Shown piece after piece: positions 21,768 to 32,742 of a stretch of 64,000 bases of DNA. The translations under genes and the position numbers were made by a program. Origin of the DNA: Siphonodentalium dalli (taxonomy: Eukaryota > Mollusca > Scaphopoda > Gadilida > Siphonodentaliidae); contig CP136061.1 in assembly GCA_032622095.1 (NCBI GenBank), forward strand, positions 22,260,991 to 22,324,990. The letters are read 5' to 3'. Below the pieces are notes generated by a model. That model did no database searches, had not been told where the DNA came from, and saw only the letters and a program-made list of their open reading frames with translations. Within the stretch, counting starts at the first letter, position 1. Each line of letters opens with the position of its first letter.

Positions 21768-22177
21768 CGTAGTCGTTCTGAATCAAGCTACGTATGCGAC
21801 AGCGTGTAGTATAATTTAGAAACACCCAGACCCGTTCATTAAAATTGTTTTGGGCATGTGATCGTTTCACATCAAATGCACATCCCTGGCTGCTTGTGAT
21901 TTGTAAACTGTTTTGAGTCAACGATGCAGTGAATGTTGCAACTGAAAACTGTACATTAGACAATGTATATTGAATTCTACACGTGCATTGGTGACGCTGT
22001 GGGTACTTTATGGAACTCATTACTCATATATCGACATGGGAATGATTTTGCTTCGGTATCTATCAATTTGGGAGGGTAACTAGAATATCTACGTAGGATG
22101 CCTTGGGGAGATGATCCCTTGTTTTGTTAATATGACCGCCCAAATTATTCCAGATACGCTACGTTTTACCTCCCTCT

Positions 22178-22536
22178 GGCCTGTTCTCCCAAACACCAGC
22201 ACATTATCTGCTTATAATATAATTTGTTTTATGTACATAATCTGCTTAGAATTTCCTTTTTGGGTCGATAATGTGCTGAAAATGATAGCATTTCAGTCAC
22301 ATTATCGACTCATGATGAGGCGATTAAAATCAGATTATGTGCAGACAAAAACAAGCCAACTCACGACTTGTCAGGTATACGCTCTTTAACACGTGCTTTC
22401 ACTGTGGTCCGCGCCATAAAACGATATAACGGCGATGAGACAATTATCTGCTTATTTCAGAATCAAATAATCACATAATGTACCCATTTCATATTATATA
22501 GGCCGATTATGTGCGTATTTTCGCGAGGATATGTTG
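22178..22536 (+). mobile_element. Family X MITE (in duplication unit 2)
   Basis: Duplicate of 17656-18014, with CAC for AAC in 'CCCAAACACCAGC'. Confidence 0.7.
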
Positions 22537-23086
22537 CTCTCTCAGATGGCAACCCTGGAGGAATATCACACAGAAGCAAGAACACAGTTTCATGCTGGCG
22601 ACTTTTGAAGTTATTTAGGATTTAGCCAGGTATAGATGTAGACCAAACTATTAATTAAACACTCAAACACAAAAACAAAATGTGGAATTATTAGATTTAG
22701 TTTGAGTCATGACACTGTACAAAGGTAGATCATAGATATACACATAGGATATCTGGATATGGCAGGCCTTAGACTTTCAGATAAAAGCTGCAATCATCTG
22801 AGGCAGTCTTCAAAGGCAGCAATGCAGCGTGATGAACGTAACGTGGAACTAATTGAACATATCGATACAGATGGTGGTGAGCTTACAACAATGGCATCTG
22901 GTATAGTAACGTCCGCCCAAGTAGAGATTTGCCATCTTTTTGCCTACAAGATAGGTAAAGACAAAATAAGCGATTTTGCGAGGAAACAAAAAACAAGTTC
23001 ACGACAAATATGTACAGCGCAAACTGTAAACATTTCAGTCGGAAATGAAGAGCCTCAAAATAAAGGCACATGGGCACGAGATACAG

Positions 23087-23214
23087 TTAACCCCGAGGTT
23101 CATGGCGGAAGCTGTGCTGGTGCAGCATTAAAGGCCCTGTGCTAATGCAAATGCAATATCTTATATGGGGGCCTCGCATAAAAGAGAATGCATTGGCTTA
23201 CAAGGTCAATATAA
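23087..23214. mobile_element. Half of a P2-like TTAA palindrome element (unit 2)
   Basis: Duplicate of 18565-18692. Confidence 0.5.
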
Positions 23215-24972
23215 AATAAAGAGCGATGGTACGAAATGTGGTTCATATGTGTACATAGGCACCCACTCGGTCGATGTAATTAATGATATGGTGAATATGC
23301 ATGTATGAGTGGAACCGATTAGGTATAATGTGACCGAGGTTCGGCAATGTTATATTAATATAAATACTTGAGTGAACGCACGTAATTATAAATACAACAG
23401 ATGTGTGGGGTGGGCCGGTGGGGGATTTCTTTTAGATTTGTTATCAGAAAATTATGTATCGTTTATACAATCAGAACATCCTAGGTTTTTGCGTCGAATG
23501 TTTGCCAATAGGTATTAATGATATTCCCTTTAATGCGTTTTCGGAAGACATATCTTGATTGCTTAGAGGTATATTTTATTTTTAGGGAATTAGTTGAATA
23601 AATTGGTAAGGGAGATCTTTAGAAAAAGAGATGGCCCGGTACGATGGGATAAGGTTGACATCTATTTGGTTCTGCTCTCTTGTCATACATAACAAAACAA
23701 GACACTGGTGAGCGATCGTAATACCAGTCATGCATGCACATATATGTTTGTTGTTGATGTAACATGTTCCATAAGTGATGCGCATACACGAGGAATCAGA
23801 TACAACGATGCTCCTTCGTGTCGCCCATGCTGCAAAGAGCCACAATGAATCATTATGAAGACACCTGATACTGGCGTCGAGGTCCACCCAATGAATCATT
23901 ATGAAGACACCTGATACTGGCGTCGAGGTCCACCCAATGCATCATTACCATATCTCATCTATACGAAATCTCAAGAAGCTCGAGAATAATTTATTAGACT
24001 TCGCGCGAGTAATCATATTATAGAATTATAGAAATAGAAATATGAAGACACAGGCAACCTCAGACACCATTAGAAAAGCGGATATTCCCTGTATGCAAAA
24101 AAAAAAGAAAAAAGAAAAAGAGTAAAAAAAAGAAGAGTAGAATTGAAACGTAGATAGATTTGTCATAAAATGCGATGCCTATAATGATCTCAGGCAAAAT
24201 TCAATATCAATGAAGCTAACAAATATCTAACTGTCATGAAAGGTTACACTGGTGTAAATGTCTTTCATTGGCCTCAGTGATAACGTTTTTGCGTATACTG
24301 TTGGCAATATAAATTTTGGGTCAAAAATGTTCTTTAAATCTGAAAAATTGACATTTGGAGAAACTTTTTACGCAAAAAATCATGTCCTTCTAGCAGGAAT
24401 TTCGTCTTTAATTCTTGTGTTTTCGTTACTAGTGTCAGAACCGCATAAAAAAATACTGTCATATTTTAGACCACACCAAAAAATTCAAACTTCACTACAA
24501 AGGGTTAATTCCTGTGCCAGTGGCTATTTTACCTATGGGAAATCATAGGGAAGAGGTGTGATGATTTTTTTATGCAAAAAGCACACAAGGCTATTGACCA
24601 ATCACGGCCCAGTGTCTATTTTATTCTCTCCTATATATCAGCTAGATGTCACTCCGAAACCTATTTACACCAGTTTAACCGAAAAACATGGTAAAATAAC
24701 TGCTCCTGTGTTCAACATAATCCGGTTACTCTTCATTCGGATAAAACAGCTCAGTAGTTGACAATTTTAAAGGTGTCATTATCAGTATTATAAATTAACT
24801 ATGTTATTTGGGTTATTATGCTGCTTATGGTATATATCTGCGTTAGTTTCAATTGTGCAACCGCCATCCATTGGTGTATTGCAATATTATAAGTTACGGG
24901 ACGCTTATTGGTCGGATATGGTGTCATGTGAGGCGAAGTGAGATCAATATTAGGCGAGGCCGTAGGCCGAGC

Positions 24973-25413
24973 TTAAAGGCACGTGAGGCCTTAGTTGTCG
25001 AAAATATTCATATTTGTTCCAATCACCGTAAACAGAAAAAAAAACAGTAAAACGCATACCTGAGCAAGAGCCTGATTGGGTTACAGAAGACAGCACAATG
25101 CTACTGGCTAATCACACACAAATGGCATAAACGCTCTTTATTAGTTCCACATCAGGAATTCACACACAAATATCGCTCTTTATGTTTACCATCATAATAT
25201 AAACAGACACAAGAAAAGTAACTTTTTATGCTTTCGTTTACATAACAATGGTCAACCATATGACAATAACATACTGTTTATGCGATATTTCTTTCTTATT
25301 TGTATACGGACAAAGTCTGTCTACATTTTGATGTTCTTTCTGTTTGTGGCGGTTTTTGACGGTTGGAAATATTTTCACAGGATACCCACCGCCAAGGCCA
25401 ACCGTACCTTTAA
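24973..25413. mobile_element. Family P3 TTAA MITE (unit 2)
   Basis: Duplicate of 20451-20891 by the tandem event. Confidence 0.75.
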
Positions 25414-26125
25414 TATTGATCTCTTTGTAACTTTGTAATTGTCGAAACTTTCGAATTCCTCAAATATGTCGCACGCAGGTTTTGGTACATGGTGCTATAT
25501 CGTTAAATTCGCAGAAAATGATTTCCGACAGATATCACCTTTCTTGGCTCCAAAATACACCAAAAATATTCCCGAGGCGACAGAGTTTCTGAAAACAAGT
25601 TGTTGATTTCATATGGGGTCACTGGCCTAATATGGGTTCATATACCATCACTATTAATCGACGCTAATTGGCTAATCGCAAGAGCTGACATAATAAATAT
25701 AAATATATCTATTTCTTATCGAGACACCTGGTACTGGAGTCGAGGTCCGTGCATGCCATGTGTGTGCCAAGATTGAAACTTCAATAATACTTAACATTGA
25801 AATTTATCGATGATATAGCTGAGAGGGGGGGGGGGGGGGGGGGGCGAAATTTGCGCTTCCCTTCCCGCATTTCATTCGTTCACATGTTATAAATCAGCAC
25901 GCGCTTTCTCCGGACAAGACAAGAAAACGCCATTCTAATTTATGGTAACAAACAGTGATGTTCGGGTGGCATGCCTATGCTCGGGCAATAGATTAAAGTT
26001 TTTCAAACCCTACAGTCGTTCATCTAACCGACATTATGTGAATAGCGACAATACAAAGCGTCATAAAAATATGAAGTGATGAAAAATTAGGGAAATTTCA
26101 CATTTGTTTCGAAATTGTCATTGTC

Positions 26126-26295
26126 CGCACGAAAATCTGCTTAGAATCGCCTCATTATGAGTCAATAGTGTGACTAAAATGTTCTCATTTTCAGCACATT
26201 ATCGACTCAAAATGAGGCGATTCTAAGCAGATTATCTACCTAAAATAAGTTATATTATAAGCAGATACTGTGCTGGTTTTCGAGAGAACAGGCTG
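26126..26295 (-). mobile_element. Partial family X MITE, inverted (unit 2)
   Basis: Duplicate of 21598-21767. Confidence 0.7.
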
Positions 26296-26705
26296 CGTAG
26301 TCGTTCTGAATCAAGCTACGTATGCGACAGCGTGTAGTATAATTTAGAAACACACAGACCCGTTCATTAAAATTGTTTTGGGCATGTGATCGTTTCACAT
26401 CAAATGCACATCCCTGGCTGCTTGTGATTTGTAAACTGTTTTGAGTCAACGATGCAGTGAATGTTGCAACTGAAAACTGTACATTAGACAATGTATATTG
26501 AATTCTACACGTGCATTGGTGACGCTGTGGGTACTTTATGGAACTCATTACTCATATATCGACATGGGAATGATTTTGCTTCGGTATCTATCAATTTGGG
26601 AGGGTAACTAGAATATCTACGTAGGATGCCTTGGGGAGATGATCCCTTGTTTGTTTTAATATGACCGCCCAAATTATTCCAGATACGCTACGTTTTACCT
26701 CCCTC

Positions 26706-26930
26706 TGGCCTGTTCTCCCAAACACCAGCACATTAGCTGCTTATAATAGAACTTGTTTTAGTTAGATAATCTGCTTAGAATTTCCTTTTTGAGTCGATAA
26801 TGTGCTGAAAATGATAGCATTTCAGTCACATTATCGACTCATGATGAGGCGATTCAAAGCAGATTATGTGCGGATAATGACACAAACAATCAAACTAACG
26901 ACTAGTGAGGTGTACGCTCTTTAACGGACA
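26706..26930 (+). mobile_element. Partial family X MITE after duplication unit 2
   Basis: It starts like the other X copies but differs in sequence ('TTAGCTGCTTATAATAGAAC') and stops at 'TACGCTCTTTAAC', lacking the right end. This divergent third copy marks the right limit of the tandem duplication. Confidence 0.65.
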
Positions 26931-27554
26931 ATAAATATGAATGATTCTGCTCTTCTTATATCTGTTTTTGTTGTCTGTCGTCTGCTTTTATTACATGAAC
27001 ACCCCTCCAAACGAATAATAAACTGTTACAATGTATACTTTTATAACTGAATGGAAGAATCCATTTAGTTTAAATAGGGTTAAACCCATGTATGCTAAAA
27101 CGGCGAATGAAGCTATGACATAACGTTCGATGTGTATGTGTGTTTTTTTTGGGGGGGGGGGGGGTGGGGGCTCATATTTTGAAAGTAAGGGCCACACGTA
27201 TATGAAAATGTGAGTTTACATCAAGTTCTTATCCTGACGCAGTTATCGAAGACTTTAAGAAGTATGGTAGTTTATAATAATAACAACATGAACACATTTG
27301 AAAATAAGTAATATTGACATATTCCTCCACCAGAGGCCGATGTCAAAACAATTACACAAAAGAAAATGAGATTATACATACTAGCAACATAAACATATTA
27401 ATTTTCATTGTTTGGTGATTCACACCGTTTGTGGACAAAGAGCTGGTCCATGTCGCAGACAACATTACTTGATCATGTCACGAATCTGTAATCTGTCCTG
27501 CAGAGATCATATTCCACCAGTACTAAACCTCCAAACTTTTTAATGCCCTGACCT
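26931..27554. other. Unassigned DNA with G14 run
   Basis: No gene recognised. A T8G14 run lies at 27143-27164. A segment near 27470-27530 resembles the end of family D ('CAGAGATCATATTCCACCAG'). 'AATAAATATGAATG…CACCCCTCCAAACGAATAATA' (26928-27020) recurs at about 33655-33735. Confidence 0.45.
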
Positions 27555-27976
27555 AATAATCTTGAGAATTGATGAAGATGAACTCAAAACATGTAATGAA
27601 GCAGATCATGCCACGAGTCTCTACTCCGGCTAACGACCGTAGAGATCATATTCTACCATTACAAAACCTAGGAACTGTTTTGAAGTTTTGACAAGGAACC
27701 TTATAAAGTCGAAAAAATAACGCGGGGAATATATTTCTTAGTCATTACCAGTTCCGGAATAAAATGTATTTCATTGTATGTGAATGTTCAAACTCGAAAT
27801 TGCATAATTTAAGTGACTTTGTGGGTGATTTTGGTTTGCGTCGCTCACAATTATGGAATTTCTCCTGGGTAATTTATTCAATGTATATTGAGATATCTGC
27901 AGACAAAAGTAATGATTCGTGACATGTTCTACATCATTGCATGTTTTGAGTTCATCTTCATCAATTCTCAAGATGA
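27555..27976. mobile_element. Element with about 44-bp inverted ends around a family D fragment
   Basis: The ends 'CTTGAGAATTGATGAAGATG' (27560) and its reverse complement (27957-27976) form arms of about 44 bp. Between them is a family D fragment (copy 2, from 27603) that has lost its right end. The order suggests a D copy captured in, or trimmed by, another inverted-repeat element. Confidence 0.55.
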
Positions 27977-28126
27977 GTAAGAATTTCTGTTGATCTGTCA
28001 TAACCATATTAGTGAAGGTCTGATTCAAGTTTTTTATTCCTGCAAAGAAAACCCAAAACGCTCTCTTAAATGGTTATAAATGGGTCATCTCAGGTTGAAA
28101 TGTTCTTCTGTTTCTAACTGTATGCC

Positions 28127-28491
28127 CAATATATCCTCGCGCAAATACACACATAATTGACATATAATGTGAAATAGATACATAATGTGATTATTTTATT
28201 CTGCAATAAGCAGATAATGGACTCATATCCGTTATTTCTTTTTATGGCGCGGGCCACAGTGAAAACACATATCAAAGTGCGCACACCTGGAAAGTCGTGC
28301 ATTGGCTTATTCGTGTCATTGTCTGCGCATAATATGCTTAGAATCGCCTCATTGTGAGTCAATAATGTGATTAAAACGCTCTCATTTTCAGCACATTATC
28401 GAGTCAAAAGAGGCGATTCTAAGCAGATAATATACATAAAACAAGGTCTATTATAAGCAGATAATGTGCGTAGTTTCGGGAGAACAGGCTG
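28127..28491 (-). mobile_element. Family X MITE, full length
   Basis: The best complete copy in reverse orientation: CAATATATCCTCGCGCAAAT at the left and GGGAGAACAGGCTG at the right. The inner hairpin lies at about 28330-28428. It carries the shared block 'CGTTATTTCTTTTTATGGCG' near 28230. Confidence 0.75.
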
Positions 28492-28703
28492 TTATTCCAC
28501 ATCTTTCGCAATTTCACTCATTGTCGTTGTATCAACATTTTGGTGTGTTATGTACACAGTTTTACGAAACTTTGTGTGTTATTGGTACCCAGCTTGACAT
28601 TGTCTGTGTTTTCAGCACACATTTGATATATAAATCTTACATCTGACCACAGGACGCATTGATGGTCATCTTTTAAAATGTTATTCCTGCCTCAAATTTG
28701 CGT

Positions 28704-29080
28704 TTAACCCTTTACCCAAACAGAAGGGCCCTGTGCCAATGCATTCTCTTATATATGCGAGTCGACCATAGGTCGCCTCGCATATATAAGAGAATGCATT
28801 GGCTTAACACATTAAAAATTATAAAATTGTTAAAGAATGTAAGAATTTTTTTTTTTAGGCCAATGCATTCTCTTATATATGCGAGGCGACCTATGGTCGA
28901 CTCGCATATATAAGAGAATGCATTGGCACAGGGCATAACTGTAACCATCACAATGTGGTCAAGGAGCCGGTTCCAATGATATCCATATTTGTATGGTTTT
29001 ATTGAGACAGACCGAAGATATTTTAGGCTGTTGAAGCTTTATTTGGCCGGTTTTGGCCGGTTTGTTGGGTAGAGGGTTAA
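28704..29080. mobile_element. Family P1 TTAA MITE, copy 1
   Basis: TTAA-CCCTTTACCC at 28704 and GTTGGGTAGAGGG-TTAA at 29080. Two 69-nt palindromes, at 28735-28803 and 28859-28927, are reverse complements of each other. Each has 33-nt arms with one mismatch and a 3-nt loop, and contains CGCATATATAAGAGAATG. The AT-rich spacer is shorter than in other copies. TTAA duplications and CCC-starting TIRs fit piggyBac-like non-autonomous elements. Confidence 0.85.
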
Positions 29081-29133
29081 AACAGCCACCGTCACGATAA
29101 GAAATGTGATAATTTATGTAACATAAACACACA

Positions 29134-31553
29134 GGTCCGAATCGGCATCTCCAGTTTAGACCTAGTTTAAACTACCAGTTTAAACTGGGTTTTAGTAGTA
29201 AAACCAAGTTTTTCTCCACCGCTGGGACGACATAGATTTGGTCGATTGCGTTACCTGTGGGCCTCACTTGTCCAATTGCAAGAATAGGAGGCGTGGTCTG
29301 TCTGTTTATTATCGCTACTTGTCAATTCATTGTCCGGTCACGCGACCTGTTGTCGCTATATAATCTCCTAATCAGGGGAATAACCCGTGCGCTTTGAGAA
29401 ATCACGACGAATGCACGGTCTGTTGTATAACGGTTAGATATTATCTAATATCATGGACGAACGTGACTTTTGGAACTCAAAAATATCTCTTGAGGGCATG
29501 GGTGGGGGCCCGCCACAAATACCCCATAGAAACACCACCACCCCGGGGGGTACCATCCGGACGGGTGAAAATGGGGTATGGACCATTTTTGAGATGGGAA
29601 GGATTTCGGCGAATTTGACGGCATGAATGGGTGTCTCGCCCATAATACCCGATAGAAACATCACCCCTCACCCCGGGATAACAGGGGTATGGACGGTAAG
29701 GATTTAGGCTAATTAATTTGGCAGCAGGAGTGGGTGGCACGATCAAAATACACCATAGAACCACCCCTACACACCCCTCACCGGGGGGAGGGGTCCTACC
29801 AGAGGAGGTGGAAATTGGGTACGCCCAAATACCGAATAGAAACACCCCAACCCTCACCCCCGGGGAAGGGTACCTCAAATAACACATATAAACACCCCAC
29901 CCCTCACATCCGGGCGGGGTGGGGTGGGTTACTACCCGAGGGTTGAAGATGGTATGTGGCCTGCTCCAAATATCCCATATAGACACCCTACCCTCATCCC
30001 TGGAGGGTACCACCCTGCTGGGGTGAAAATGGGGTATGGAGCATTTTATTCATTATTCGCAAAAACATGCCTCTGTTGGTCAATATTACGATTGTGTAGG
30101 TGGCCCGCCCCAAATATCCCATAGAATGGGGTATGGACCGTTATCGAGATCGGTAAGGATTTCGGCCAATATGACGTCATTGGTGGGCGGCCCGCCCTCG
30201 AATATAGTCATAGAAACACCCACACCCTTACCGCGGGTGAAAATGGGGTCCGAGTGGGGGTGGGGTGTTTCTATGGGGGGCATTTGGGATGTGCCACCCA
30301 CCGTTCTCGAAAATGGTCCATACTCCATTTCACCCCCTCGGGGTGGTACCTCCGGTGAGGTTTTTATAGGGGGTAGTTGAAGCGGGCTACCCACACTGCT
30401 GACGTCAAATTGACCGAAATCCTTACCGTTCTCGAAAATGGATCCATACCCCATTTTCACCTCCTGGGGTGGTCCCCCAGCGTTCAGGGGTGGGCTGTTT
30501 CTATGGGACATTTGAGCGGGCCATCCATCCATGCCGAAATCCTTACCAGTCTCGAAAATGGTCCATATCCCACGTTCACCCCATCGGTGGTACCCCCCCC
30601 CCCCGGATATGAAGGGTGGGGTGTTTCTATGGGTTATTTGGGGCGAGCCACCCACCCATACTATCAAATTGGTCGAAATCCTTACAGTTCTCCAAAATAG
30701 TCCATACTCCACCCCCTCAGGGTGGCCGTTAACCTCCCCCGGGTGAAGGCTGGGGTGTCTCTGATAGGTATTTGGGCGGGCCACCAACCCATGCGCCAAA
30801 TTGACCGAAAGAGACCTTTTGTGAATAAGGAATCAGTTTCAAAAGTCATGTTCGTGTCTAACGTGTCAATCTGATCAGTCCGATCCCGCCATGCTCTCAG
30901 CCGCCAAATCGACATCCGAACGAGCGAATTGCAAACAGACATATATAGCAAGAAATCATCCATCACACTGGCACATATTTTGTTAGAATTTATCTCATAA
31001 GTACCGACATCGCCTCCCCGAATTCCACTAAGACTCTCCTGCATCTACATTGAGTGACAAACGACCGCGCATAAACGCCTCCCCCAATTCAAAATAAACA
31101 CTCCCATATTCACGAAGAAACAACATCAATATTGGGCGAAAAATATCGGCCGAATAATTAAACCCAAAAAACTAGGTTTTAGTCAAACCTGGGGTAGGGT
31201 GGTTTAACTTTGAATTTTTTTCAAAGTATATTTAAAGGTGTATGTTCGAGGCGAGACGTATGGTACGTATAAATCATATATACCTAAGCTTATACTGATG
31301 ATTATATAGCCAATTCACCACAAACAATTAGTAATATTACCATAACTTTATCACGTTAATAAAACCTAGTTTCAACTTAAACTGAGTTTATCACAAAACT
31401 TTGTTTAAGTACGCTGAAACCCAGTTTTACTCCCATAAACCTGGTTTAACTACTGTAAAACCAAGTTTAAACCCTACTTAAACCTAGTTTAAACTGGAGT
31501 TAAACCTGGTCTAGAATAAAACCTAGTCTAAACCAGAGATGCCGATTCGGACC
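29134..31553. mobile_element. Full-length PIF/Harbinger-like non-autonomous element (2420 bp)
   Basis: Terminal repeats GGTCCGAATCGGCATCTC and its perfect reverse complement lie at 29134 and 31553, flanked on both sides by ACA, a 3-bp direct repeat as expected for this superfamily (which usually prefers TWA). The left 320 bp match the promoter/5' region of the Myb-bearing element at 9529. Subterminal regions at both ends are rich in 'ACCTAGTTTAAACT'-like motifs (29150-29212 and 31360-31540). The interior is the tandem array at 29480-30800 plus 31 kb AT-rich DNA; no transposase or Myb ORF remains. Confidence 0.85.
29480..30800. repeat. GC-rich degenerate tandem array in two opposite orientations
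   Basis: Units of about 120-140 bp contain 'GGTAAGGATTTCGG', 'GGGTGAAAATGGGGTATGG', 'CATAGAAACACCCC' and 'GGGTGGCCCGCCCC'-like blocks. Left of about 30250 they run in one orientation; right of it they are inverted, so the array can fold on itself. Long frames here (for example 178 and 237 codons on the minus strand) are Pro/Gly-rich repeat translations and are not supported as genes. Confidence 0.85.
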
Positions 31554-32133
31554 ACAACGGTCAAGCTGGTACTAAAAAGGACGACTACTAAAGCTGGATA
31601 CCCAAGACACACCCAAAATGCTGTCAATGACTCAACAATGACTTCTTCAGTGCATGGGACTATGTTGTTTATGTCGGTCTTTCTCAATTTTGTATTAGAA
31701 GCTCAGTGAAAGTTAATTTAACGGCAAAATATGTGATGTTTATGTACGTACAATACAGTAGAATATCAGAAGACTGAACAATCTGACAGATTTACATTTA
31801 TAATAAACCATGTCCGGTACACTGTGGCATCTGGCGGACTACCTTCAGTCACACAATGGTAAAACCTCTAGCTATGCCTGCACATATCTAGACTTGAGAT
31901 TCATGTCGTGCTCTAGTAAAAACCGTGTGAAGTTGTGAATTATGTTATATGTACATAAACTTGTATATTGGTTTTGATTATGATATTTTATTTATTGGGG
32001 ATTTGGGAATGACCTGGGAGGATTTGGAAGGCGCGGATCCCCTCCCATACAACCCACTTATGAATGATGTTGGGGTTATGATATGGTGAGACATAAACAT
32101 AACAAAATATATGAAACAATGGGTGGAAATGAT
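31554..32133. other. Unassigned DNA
   Basis: No gene or repeat recognised. Confidence 0.45.
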
Positions 32134-32368
32134 CTAGACATTTGTTTTCTTTTTCTGTTTTGATTTTTTAATTCTTTTGGTTTCTGTTGTTGCTGTTGTT
32201 GGTGACATAGCCATAGCCTTTAGTAGTTGTTCGGTTTTCTCTTGTTGTTTCTCACTGGCTTCTATTTTCGCTTTAGTTCTGGCTATGTCGTCTTGTGCAC
32301 TTCTACAAATTTCCCGTAACTCCGCCGCCGAGGTTACGGAGCCGGTGCTGCTGTTGTTGTTGGTACTT
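32134..32368 (-). CDS. Coiled-coil exon-like fragment, 3' end of an unknown gene
   Basis: The minus strand is open for about 77 codons without an initiating Met and ends at TAG (32134-32136). Its translation begins with an Asn/Ser/Thr-rich tract, then 'AAELREICRSAQDDIARTKA' and 'KIEASEKQQEKTEQLLKAMA' (heptad-like spacing of I, A and L, so a likely coiled coil), then a Thr-rich stretch and a basic tail ending KKSKQKKKTNV. GC-richer codon third positions and charged composition distinguish it from the surroundings. Upstream (plus side) it runs into a diverged X element at 32378, so it is either a terminal exon, a captured gene fragment or a transposon protein tail. I cannot name a family. Confidence 0.4.
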
Positions 32369-32377
32369 GATTATGAA

Positions 32378-32645
32378 ATAAGCCCATAGTGGACTTATAT
32401 CCGTTATTCCGTTTTATGGCGCGGACCACAGTGAAAACACATTTTTGTGAGCGTAATGAAAGTCGTGAGTCGGTTTATTTGTGTTATTGTCCGCCCAAAA
32501 TGAACTTATAAGTTATTATGAGTCGAAAATGGCACTAAAACTATCATTTTCAGTTCGTTTTGGACTCAAAATGAGGCGATTATACGGCGATTACGAACCT
32601 ATAAACCGATAAGGTGCTGATTTTTGGGAGAACAGGCTGACTAGC
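32378..32645 (-). mobile_element. Diverged family X MITE
   Basis: Shares 'TATGGCGCGGACCACAGTG', the inner inverted pair around 'TTTTCAGTTCG…GACTCAAAATGAGGCG' and the end GGGAGAACAGGCTG, but the motif TTATAAG has changed to variants such as TTATACGGCG. It represents an older or sister subfamily. Confidence 0.65.
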
Positions 32646-32742
32646 CCGTTATGTCTCGGTTGTTGGGAGAACAGGCTGACTAGCCCGTTAAGTCTCGGTT
32701 GTTGGGAGAACAGGCTGACTAGCCCGTTATGTCTCGGTTGCT
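32626..32742. repeat. 39-bp tandem repeat, 3 copies
   Basis: The unit starts GGGAGAACAGGCTGACTAGC and repeats at 32626, 32665 and 32704. It is made from the end of the X element plus about 25 bp of flank, so the terminus has been amplified. Confidence 0.9.

Larger units (their letters stand above)
17593..22112. repeat. Tandem segmental duplication, unit 1 (4520 bp)
   Basis: The unit runs from a point just left of an X element to the equivalent point before the next X element. It is repeated at 22113-26640 with only about eight base differences by eye plus a G-run length change (14 G at 21303 against 20 G at 25825). It contains one X element, a P2-like palindrome half, a P3 MITE, a small inverted X half and unassigned DNA. 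Identical ORFs in both units, such as 18237-18623, are copies by duplication and are not independent evidence for a gene. Confidence 0.95.
22113..26640. repeat. Tandem segmental duplication, unit 2 (4528 bp)
   Basis: Near-identical copy of 17593-22112. Differences seen include T/A at 23174 (CATAAAAG for CATATAAG), C/G near 23417, G/T near 24712, and the longer G run. The high identity points to a recent event or an assembly duplicate. Confidence 0.95.

Noticed and set aside
29477-30799. 178- and 237-codon minus-strand ORFs rich in Pro and Gly
   Set aside because: Both are translations of the GC-rich tandem array inside the Harbinger derivative; neighbouring frames and strands are similarly open, and no domain is visible.
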